A stretch of 64,000 bases of DNA from Xiphias gladius (Eukaryota > Chordata > Actinopteri > Istiophoriformes > Xiphiidae), in the NCBI RefSeq assembly GCF_016859285.1, contig NC_053415.1, positions 26,765,001-26,829,000 on the forward strand, given 5' to 3'. Shown one piece after another: positions 49,576 to 64,000 of this stretch. Each line of letters starts with the position of its first letter. Position 1 is the stretch's first letter. The position numbers and the translations under genes are program-made. A model generated the notes under the pieces. That model saw only the letters and a program-made list of their open reading frames with translations. It ran no database searches and had not been told where the DNA came from.

Positions 49576-50179
49576 GCTTTGTGTCCCAGTGTCCCAGTTT
49601 GGGTGTCTTGTCTACATAGGCACGGGGGGGGCTTTTACATTACATGCCAGTGCCGAGGGTCCCATTGTCTCATAATCCGTCCATGACAAAGATGCAAATC
49701 AGAGAAGCCTATTTACATAAAAGGTTCCCCCAAATTGTTCAAAATTGGACATGTCTGACCATCCCCTAATCACATGGTATCGAATGTCCTTGTAAGGTCA
49801 GGAGGGTCAGACTCAACCAACCCCCCCCCTCTTTTCCCTCGTGTGCAGTGCACCTTCTGTTCTGCATACAGTTAAGCTCGTGAGGCCTGTTCTATTCATT
49901 TATCCCCTGCTGCATGCTGCACCGGTGGAGTGGGGGCGGAGGAGACCATATGTCGCTGGGATAAGGTAGACCAGAGGTACTTGGTCACTAGGAGAAAGGT
50001 CAGCTGGTGAGAGATTTCTGAAATGACTGGTAAGTGAGGCTTAGGCCCAGAAAATCCCCCTTTACTCTGCCTCTAAGACATCACTCCTCACGTAAATTTA
50101 ATTGTTTCCTAGAAAGTACATGTTTGCAGGACCCTCTGGACTTTTATACATTCTCTTACTAAAACCAGAGTCATTATTC

Positions 50180-50700
50180 TTACAACTTGTAACTATGTAC
50201 ATTTACTTAGGTGCTGTACTGAAATACAATTTCAAGGTACTTGTACTTTGCACTTCTCCTCCACTACATTTCAGAGGGAAATATTGTACTTTTTACAGCA
50301 CTACATTTATTTGATGACTTTTGTAACGTTGCAGATTCAGATTGATAACACAAAATAATCAATAAATTAATTGTGATGTATTATTATAAGAAAAGGCTTT
50401 ATTTGTCACTGGGGGTAAATTCACAAGCTACACAGCCCTATATAAAGTAGTTAAAGTTAGTCCCGGCTTTACCAGCTGCAAAATTACAGCGAGGTACACA
50501 TGAACGTATCAGTAATTAAAAACAATCAATACATTGTTCTAAAATGGACCATGTCCCACAATAAGTACTTTTGGTACTTTAAGTATGTATTGTCACCAAT
50601 ACTTTTGTACTTTTAACAGAGTATTTTTACACTGTGGCATTGCTACTTTTGCTTACTGTAAGTAAGAGATCTGAGTACATCCTCCACTGTTGCTAAGCAG
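50180..50700 (+). mobile_element. family A repeat
   Basis: It contains GTACATTTACTTAGGTGCTG, CTCCACTACATTTCAGAGGG and ATTTTTACACTGTGGCATTG, with an end near ATCCTCCACTG. The middle (about 50380-50560) is interrupted by other sequence. Confidence 0.6.
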
Positions 50701-51139
50701 GAACATCCCCGTGTGTATTCACGTCAGCTCTATTAGTCATTACCCATTAGTCATTCAGCAACACACAGTGTATTTTCGTACCGAAAGGACAAGCACCACG
50801 GTGCACCTACCTTCTCCAAAAATGTTGTTTAACCTGATACAAAACTGACGGCGTAGGTGTGTGGCGGGGAGCAGTTACAAAAACCTGTAATGTTCAGCAT
50901 CTGCTCTAAGGAGGTTACTATGAAATGGAATGATTTCCTACGTCTGGTGCATGTTGTTCTACATTTGCCTCAGTGGAAGTCTGCGCTCTACTCAGCATAT
51001 TTTCTACTTTTGCAATGTATATAAAGCGAATATGTTTTTGAACCTATGCTTCCAATAGCTCTTCTCCCCTGTTTTTGCTAACACTTTACAAATATTTCCA
51101 ACACAAAATGTATAAATAGAATTTTTAATGTGCAGTCCA

Positions 51140-51640
51140 TGTTCTGGAGGTTTGTGTGGCAAGAAATGTGGCTCCATCTGCTGGACAAAACACAAAACAG
51201 GAAATCTTGCTACAGCTTAGAGAGAACAACAGTGTTCTCACAATCTTGCGTCAACAGTTTGTGTTTGTTCCTTCGCCTGCACAGAACCCTGACCTCAACC
51301 CCATCCAACTCCATTTGAGGTTAACTGGAACACTGACTGTGAGCCAGGCCTGATCAAGGAACATCAGTGGTGGAGCTCACTGATGCTCTTGTGTCTGAAT
51401 GGGAGTAAATCCCTGCAGCATGTTCAACATCTGGTGGAAAGACTGAGACCAGAGGAGTGGAGGTTTTTAGAGCAGGACATCAATGCCCAAGGTTCTGGTC
51501 CAACGATCACATATAGTAGGGTCCAAAAGTCTGCGTGGGAACGTGGTCTCAGACTTGTAGATCCCGCCGTTTGTCTGGAATGGTTAACTGTCCACAAACT
51601 TTTGGCCATGCCGTGTAACGGCGCCGCCGTGGGGCTGCTG
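51140..51640 (+). repeat. transposon-derived remnant
   Basis: It contains text resembling transposase tails: PAQNPDLNPIQLHLRLTGTL in one frame and LVERLRPEEWRFL in another. The frames do not join, so this is a broken copy in ddx3x-nup35 intergenic DNA. The PDLNPI block recalls Tc1-type elements. Confidence 0.45.
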
Positions 51641-51689
51641 AGAGAACATCTCCTCTGAATGAAACTTCAGCTTCACTGAATTCAAACCA

Positions 51690-51776
51690 GAGAAAACTTT
51701 ATTGAGTCAGAGACAGTAAAAAATACAGATTATAAAGGAAGAGAGAGGAAGACAGAAAGATCCTCCACCTCAGCAT

Positions 51777-51858
<82 letters not shown>

Positions 51859-51962
51859 CCACACACACACACAATCACACACACAGTGTAGTGAATCAAT
51901 TCATCCATCGATTTTCCTCTCTCCTCTGAGGCTGCAGGTATCCCATGATGCACTGTGTAATG
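51690..51962 (-). other. nup35: nup35 3' UTR
   Basis: Sequence following the nup35 stop on the minus strand, with an AATAAA at 51698-51703 (TTTATT on +) about 260 bases downstream. It contains a long (TG)n run at 51778-51873. Confidence 0.6.
51778..51873 (+). repeat. (CA)n microsatellite in the nup35 3' UTR
   Basis: About 38 CA units, one short interruption, then further CA units. Confidence 0.95.
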
Positions 51963-57759
<5,797 letters not shown>

Positions 57760-58697
57760 CTGTTTCGCTACTTTCTGGCCGCGATTTTCAAAAGTAGGAA
57801 ATGACGCCAGGCAAAGGGCTGGCTAGCGGGCTAATGCGGCTAGCAGAGGTAGCTGAACTGTCACTATAACTTACTTTTACTGAAAGGCCTACGTGAGTGA
57901 AGCTGAACGCCAACTGATACCGTTCAGCTAGTTAACGTTAAGTGGTTTAAAATCGGATATCTCAGTCCGCTTCTGTTTGTTTCCAGGGCTCGGGGTGCCA
58001 GTGGAACGAGCTGACTGGAAAAACTGAAAGCACCGCAGCTAACAGGGCTGCTCCCGGCGCATGTAGGTCGCGTCAGTGTAAAGAGGCGTTCAGGGAGTGG
58101 TGCATTTACCGTGATATGTAAAACGGGATTTTTACTTTTTTATAATACAAAACTCTAGTTCAAAATTGGTTCATTTTATTCATTTGATTATTTATTTAAT
58201 TTTATTTATTTATTAGAAGGCTTATTTCACATTTTTTTATTTAACACTGGTCATTTTGGAATTCCACAGAAAAGGGGTGTGTTATCGGAATGTTTACATC
58301 TATAAACGTGTGGACATGAACGCACCAAACTTATGTCATCGGAATGCGGCTGGTCACAAGTTTCGTCAAGTTATCGTAGACAATTTAAAAAAAAAAAAAA
58401 GAAAAAGAAAATGATGGTAAATGTAACTATTCTGTTGTCGAAATAAAAGCGCAAAATCATCCGAAAAACGGCGGAAGGGACCTGACTTTTCTGATTAAAG
58501 TCTATTTAACACACTGTGTTTTTAACATGCAGATTATTTAAGATCTGTTTGTCTTGGCGTTCTGCTCGGCTCTTATTATGAAATGCCGGGAGCGGAAACG
58601 CGAAATCTGATATTTTATGTAAAACTTGATGCCGGTCTGAGCCGGACGCTGATGCGGATCTTCAGCTTCAGACTTTTAGAAGTTGAGACGCCTTCAA
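57760..58697. promoter_or_regulatory. nup35/dnajc10 divergent promoter region
   Basis: The nup35 start codon (57759, minus) and the putative dnajc10 first exon (ending 58698, plus) face away from each other over about 900 bases. The nup35-proximal half is GC-richer with GCTAGC/GCTAAC motifs. The part from about 58130 to 58260 is A/T-rich. Both genes could share this interval. Confidence 0.4.
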
Positions 58698-58698
58698 G
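58600..58698 (+). other. dnajc10: putative non-coding first exon of dnajc10
   Basis: A strong donor (CTTCAAG|GTAAGG at 58699) follows GC-rich sequence with no ATG-led open frame of note. The acceptor TTGTAG at about 60955-60960 precedes the coding exon. The start of this exon is not visible, so the left boundary is a guess. Confidence 0.4.
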
Positions 58699-59214
58699 GT
58701 AAGGGAGCCGCCGTCTTCATATCAGATTAAAACTTCGGTAAACGCTAGATGAATTTTGGCTTTAGCTTCACCGGCACAGTGCAGAAAGCTTAATGTCGCG
58801 GTGAAGCTAGCCAGCTAATTAACCAGTAAGTTGGTGTAATAGCTGCTGACCGGCGACACAGCTAGCTACTAGCTTAGCTTAGTTTGGCTCTTTTTTTTTT
58901 TTCTGCTGGGACAAGACGGACACAAAATGAGAGAAGATTCAAATCTGGCTCTGCAGACACAAACAATCAGGGATGATCACTTTGAATTTTGTATAAGGGT
59001 TTGTTTGTTTTTTAAACACTGTCTTTGCTTCTTGTTATGAATATGTTTATTACAGTATCATTAGTATTTTACTGCTGGTTACCTTTGGTGTATTCTTATT
59101 AAATGTACATTTACACGGGCTTTTTCTCTGACTCCTCTGTCTGCCAGTTTTACTCCATTTGAAATTCTTAAGTGATAAAATTGGTATTAATTGCTCTGTG
59201 GTCATAAATGGAAT

Positions 59215-59455
59215 TAGGGCTACAAATAATATTTTTATTTCGATTAATCGTTCAGTCTATGAAACACCAAATTCGTTCAAAAAAAATTGAGGATTGGTCG
59301 GACAAAATAAACAGTTCGATGACATTATCTGAACTCTTGCGTTTTGTCACTACCTTGTGGCATTTCACGAGACAAATGTTAAATTAAATTAATCAAGAAA
59401 ATAATCAGCTGAATAATCCATAATGTAAATATTTGTTAGTTGCAACCCTACAACT
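59215..59455 (+). repeat. family B repeat in dnajc10 intron 1
   Basis: It starts AGGGCTACAAATAATATTTT and includes CGATTAATCGTTCAG, with an end reading TTGTTAGTTGCAACCCTAC. Confidence 0.55.
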
Positions 59456-59762
59456 CTTAAATGGATTTGTTAAATGGTTTGACATTATTGGACAAGTGTT
59501 TGTTTGGCGATGCGTTACCCACTTCTCAGGAAGAATAGTCATAACTTTAAAGAAAAGGTGTTTCTCCTTCCCTGGTTCCCAGATTAGACCAGAAAGCTGC
59601 AGCCCACTCATTTCTTACAAAAGCTGTCTTCAAGGAAAGGTTCAGATATTTTCGGGTCCATCTTAATATAATATTTACATGCCATCTGTACATGGACACA
59701 GTTATTGGTGGCTTTAATCATTCTCCCTGTTCATGTTGGCCCTGGAGTGATCTCTTCACTGT

Positions 59763-59786
59763 AAAAAAAAAAAAAAAAAAAAAAAT
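59763..59786 (+). repeat. poly-A tract
   Basis: About 23 consecutive A in dnajc10 intron 1. Confidence 0.9.
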
Positions 59787-59884
59787 CTACAGTCCTCGTT
59801 CAGAACCAAAATGAATTTGTTAGTTAAACTGAAGCTATATATGAGGCTTCAGCAGGCTGAGTTAGCCAAGTCAAGTGGACATTA

Positions 59885-60000
59885 GTGTTGTCACAATACC
59901 AAAGTTATGACTTCGATGCGATACCTTCCTAAATATCTAGATACCGTTACTAAAACGATACCACAGCTAAAACCTGAAAGATCAGGAGAAGTAATGGAGT
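59885..60000 (+). repeat. dispersed repeat fragment
   Basis: It contains TTGTCACAATACCAAAGTTA and GATGCGATACC, text shared with dispersed repeats in other fish. No coding signal. Confidence 0.4.
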
Positions 60001-60994
60001 AATAAATGACTGAACGTGGAAGAGCGAGACCCTGTTCTCGTTATTTGCCATTTTTAAATGTAATTTGACTAAACAGAAAACTAGAAAATGTGCTCAGTCC
60101 AGCGCAGACCTCCACCAAGGAGGTGTATCGAGTCATTTGTGTTCAGTCTACCTCGGTGCCATACTGTAGTGTGCAGGCTAATAATCCTGTGTTTGAGCTT
60201 CGGCACCAGGAAGTTCTACGCTTACAGTTAATGTGATTGATGTTTATTATCTTCATGCTCAAAAAAATTTTAGTTTATTCGCTGTTAAGTGTTTTACTGT
60301 TTGTTGTTTCATACATTTAGCAGTGTTCTTGACAATGAATCAGTTCATTTATAACATTAATAACTGGATTAATGTAAGTAATGAGATCAAGGTTGTAGAG
60401 GTATGAAGGCTTTTACATGGTATGCAGTAAGATAACGTCCCCATACTTGAGTTTATGTGATTTCTTTGATAGTTTACTTTATATTTGCAACCAGATATCA
60501 CGTATTGTACAGCGTTTAATTGCGATTTAATAATGGTAACTGGTTTTAACTCAATATCTGGTGACCAGTCGTTTGACTTTGACTCTCGCTGTCCCTCAGC
60601 TGTGACAGCCTAAGGGGCCAGAAATGGGGATGGTGGGACCCAATTTAAAGCAAACCCTCCTGAGGCTCCTCCCATGCTCTAAGCCAATCCACCCAAGCCA
60701 CGAGAAGTGATGTAACATGTCCTGCTGGCTAAGAACTGATGATTCCATTTCTTATATTTGCTTTGGAAATAAGTTGTTTACATTTCGTAATATTAAAGTA
60801 GCATGAATGGAGGATATTAATGGCTGCATGGCTGGGTGGACTTCTTCAACACACAGGATGATGGTTTACCAGCAGTAAACCTGGCGGCATTGACCTGCTC
60901 ATCTGAACAAAAAGTAAGGAATAATGTGTATGGCTGTGTGTTCCAGCTCCTCTGGTTGTAGCTGGTTATTGTGGTTGTACTGGGAGGACTGGTA

Positions 60995-63872
60995 ATGGGG
61001 CCCCGTCCTGTCCGGCTCACGCTGCTGCTGCTGCTCCTCGTCAACCTAATGGTGACGGTTTTGGCGGAGAGCCGGGACTACTATGATCTGCTGGGAGTCA
61101 GCAGGGAGGCCACGACTAGAGAGATACGCCGGGCCTTCAAGAAGCTGGCGCTCACCATGCACCCCGACAAGAACCCTGTGAGTTACTGTGAGAAACGATG
61201 AACCTTGACAGAACCACTGACTTTCCCTGAAACACCTACTTATAAATCCTGTTAAAGACCACCAACCCTTAACACCCCAATTAAACCTGGACCTACCCGA
61301 AAACCCAGACAAAACTTCTCTCAGGCAAAACGCTAAACCCTGATAAAAATGTTGTGCTCTAGGGCGACCCCTCAGCCCATGAGAAGTTCCTGCAGGTAAA
61401 TCGAGCCTACGAGGTTCTCAAGGACGAAGACCTTAGGAAGAAATATGATAAATATGGAGAAAAGGGATTGGACGAGCAGCAGGGAGGACGTTACGAGAGC
61501 TGGAACTACTACCGCTATGACTTCGGTAAGTCTCTACAGTGAGCACACACACCACCTGATTTACTGAGGAACTCTTAGGTCTAACAGTTGTTTGATAGTT
61601 AAATCTGTCTCTGTTCAGGTATCTATGATGATGATTTGGAGATCATCACGTTGGACAGCGGAGATTTTGGTAAGAGGGACCATTTTCAAATTTATTTTCA
61701 ATGCAGCTTTAAGTTTACTTGGTTTCACAGTTGACAGACGCACAGTTTAACAGATCTTTATTGTCCACTTTTTGGAGCGAAGTTACAAACACAAACAAAG
61801 CACAAAGACGGCAATTAAAGAGAAAACGGATGGTAAGAAACGCATCAAAGAAATAAAGCACAATTTAAACGACAAACATGCGGATAGAAACTAAAGAGAG
61901 ATGTGACTCGCTGCCTGGTGTCCTGCCAAGCATCCTGTAAAGTCAGTGCATGAACAGCCTGCTCCAGAGCATTTATTAAGACTGCGTAACATACATGTAC
62001 AGTTGTATGCAAAAGTTAGAAGTATAAAGATACCCAACTTAGCTCTATTTTGTTTTAGTTAATGAAATAAAAAGTGACAGTGTATTAACATTTTTCAGGT
62101 CTGTTTTTCCTTGTTGTCACTTCAAAAAATCAATAAAATGTTATTTTCCCTGGGGGTGGCCAAAAAAATTGCAATACATCCAGTACCCCTCAATAAAGAG
62201 CAGAACAGCAGTACAACTTTATCCTAACTTTATCTTTACTGTGACAAACATTAGATTTTTGCCCCTCGTCAGCCCCAGTGGGACCATCACTGAAGTTTTC
62301 ATGGCTGTGAGATGCCAGCTTATGCACTAAAACACGAGTGTTATGTGAGAAATGGGAGACCTGAGAGGTAGACGGGTAGTGACTGCTGTTTGTGTGTGTA
62401 TGTGCATTTCAGAGGCTGCAGTGAACTCGGGAGAAATCTGGTTCATCAACTTCTATTTCCCACGATGCTCACACTGTCACCAGCTGGCTCCAACGGTAAT
62501 ATAACGCGAAAAGACATAATAAACCCACTCTCATGCATATTAAACAGAAACTGAACGCACTGAACCCTGAACATACACCTGAGATGAAGGTGTTTCCTTC
62601 TCGCTGTTGCCTTTTTCACTTTAAGCTCAAAGATAGTTTCTTAGATTTTTCCTCCGTGGCCCGGTTTTATATTTGATAATGTGTTTGTGGGTCTTTCCCG
62701 TCTGTCCGTCTCTCAGTGGAGGGAGTTTGCTAAGGAGATGGACGGCGTGATCAGGATTGGAGCAGTGAACTGTGGAGACAACAACCATCTCTGCAGGAGG
62801 CAAGGCATCAACAGCTACCCCAGTCTGTTTATATACAGAGCAGGACAGGTCGGTTTACTGACTGTTTACTGATTGTTTCCTGACTGATTAGCTAACGAAC
62901 TAATGTGAATGGGAGTGGGCCGCTACGGTAAAGAAAGCTGTCTTAGATAAAATGGAAGTGTATCCGTTCGGGCAGGTGGAGGACTTAAAATGCAGCGGAA
63001 ACATGTTCTAAATTTTATCTCATGTCGGTTTTCATCTCTGTCTGAAAATCTGTGTTTACACCAGAAACAACCTCAATGTTTACACGAATAAAATTCAGCA
63101 ATCAGCATAATCCGCAAGCTCGCTCAGTGACAGCTCATCAGTTCGCTTTGGGTCAACGTAACATTCAGCTCCGTCGCTACTGATCTGTTACTGATGTTTA
63201 AATTAACTTTGTTTTTTGTTTGTTTTTTTCGTCTGATTGCTTCAAGGCTTCATGAACTTGTCAGCCTCCAGCATTGAACACATTAATTAAACTTGATATT
63301 GAGTTTCTATGTCTGTTGTGTCTCCAGGCAAAACAGTGTTTCCTGCTAATTAAATTCACATTGTTCAGTTTTGACTGTACACACGTCAGATGTCATTCAG
63401 TTTAATTATTTGGAATCATTTAAGAGCAAACCCCTCACTAAACTGTAAACTCTAAAGTCGCACTACTTAATAAACTTTGGTTATTACTCAAAAGGGAATG
63501 ATATTTATAAAAGATATTTATAGAGCATTATGTTCAAAAAGTCAATGTAAAACTTGTAGTCATGAAGGGAAGTGAAGTTGGTGAAGTGGTGTTAAACAGT
63601 ATTGGATGTTATTGACTTTAGTTTAAAAGCACTTTCTAAACCAAACTGCACATTTTCGACCTGAAACGCAGACATTACAACCATGAAGCACACACAGCAC
63701 AAGGGTCTGGAGTCTGTTAGCTTAGCATCAGAGCAGTCTTGTTTAGTTATCATTAACACTTTGTTTGTCTCTCTATAGAAACCAGAGAAGTTCAATGGGG
63801 AGCGTTCTAAAGACGACCTGGTTCGCTTCTCCATGCGGTTTATCACAACAACTGTCACTCAGCTTTGGCAAG
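60995..63872 (+). CDS. dnajc10: dnajc10 (ERdj5), 5' part
   Basis: Exons 60995-61177, 61363-61525, 61619-61669, 62413-62495, 62717-62848 and 63779-63872 join in phase to 235 residues; the gene continues beyond the window. The start at 60995 gives a signal peptide ([18 protein letters not shown]) before a J domain ([20 protein letters not shown]) with the HPD motif in TMHPDKNP. The J domain continues [20 protein letters not shown] and ends NYYRYDFG. The first thioredoxin-like domain follows ([20 protein letters not shown]), with the CSHC active site as in mammalian ERdj5, then [14 protein letters not shown] and [12 protein letters not shown]. ERdj5 reduces disulfides of misfolded proteins in the ER lumen and couples them to BiP through the J domain for ER-associated degradation. 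A GTG-led extension upstream of the ATG is not needed. Confidence 0.94.
61670..62412 (+). other. dnajc10 intron 3
   Basis: AT-rich intron with possible repeat text at 61740-61890 (CAGATCTTTATTGTCCAC). No coding exon is missing here, since exons 61619-61669 and 62413-62495 join in phase. Confidence 0.5.
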
Positions 63873-64000
63873 GTAAACTACTCCCAACCGCTCGTCATCA
63901 ATGATTCTTTCAGTGAATGAAAGTGAATTTGGTATTTTTTTTTTTCAGGCTAGTTTCCATCGTTCTGTGTGGTCTTACGTGGGTGTGGTTGTGGTTTTTT

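Noticed and set aside
51383..51658. 91-residue frame starting MLLCLNGSKSLQHVQH
   Set aside because: It is a fragment of the transposon remnant at 51140-51640 and does not continue into a full protein.
63920..64000. Long poly-T followed by CAG at 63946-63948, like a dnajc10 acceptor
   Set aside because: Joining exon 63779-63872 (phase 1) to this site gives GC TAG, an immediate stop. The expected continuation (GNFVNS-like) is not seen, so the real next exon lies beyond the window.

Overview
The window is vertebrate nuclear DNA from a teleost fish, probably a percomorph. Genes are split into short exons with GT-AG introns, (CA)n microsatellites are abundant, and introns carry several repeat types familiar from fish genomes. 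Five protein-coding genes were read by matching exon translations to known families and checking splice phase across every junction. The species cannot be named from sequence alone.

Layout: (1) 625-10502, + strand: the 3' third of cask (SH3, hook and guanylate-kinase-like domains; 7 exons to the stop), with a 3' UTR to about 11.6 kb. (2) 11.7-18.2 kb: repeat-rich intergenic DNA with a perfect 31-bp-arm hairpin, a hAT-like element, nested MITE-type repeats and a dead Tc1-like transposon. (3) 19119-27953, - strand: nyx (nyctalopin), a secreted or membrane-anchored leucine-rich-repeat protein of the retinal ON-bipolar synapse. (4) 33103-48390, - strand: complete ddx3x, a DEAD-box RNA helicase of 18 core exons plus four extra in-frame exons, with a long 3' UTR. 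(5) 48.8-51.7 kb: intergenic repeats, including a truncated LINE. (6) 51963-57759, - strand: complete nup35 (nucleoporin Nup35/Nup53, 9 coding exons). (7) from about 58.7 kb, + strand: the 5' part of dnajc10 (ERdj5), running off the right edge.

cask>, <nyx, <ddx3x has the same order and relative orientation as human Xp11.4 (CASK, NYX, DDX3X). nup35 and dnajc10 are neighbours on human 2q32. The window therefore spans a junction between two ancestral linkage blocks, within about 48.8-51.7 kb. The genes do not form one pathway: cask is a synaptic scaffold, nyx organises the TRPM1/mGluR6 synapse, ddx3x acts in RNA translation and remodelling, nup35 in the nuclear pore and dnajc10 in ER disulfide reduction and ERAD.

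The most notable observations are: a run of three symmetric phase-1 cassette exons inserting an unusual Cys/Tyr-bearing segment into the N-terminal disordered region of Ddx3x; a further 51-nt exon inside its helicase core; a (TG)~53 tract directly against the 3' splice site of nup35 exon 6; a possible 27-nt cask microexon; and nested transposon insertions whose order can be read.
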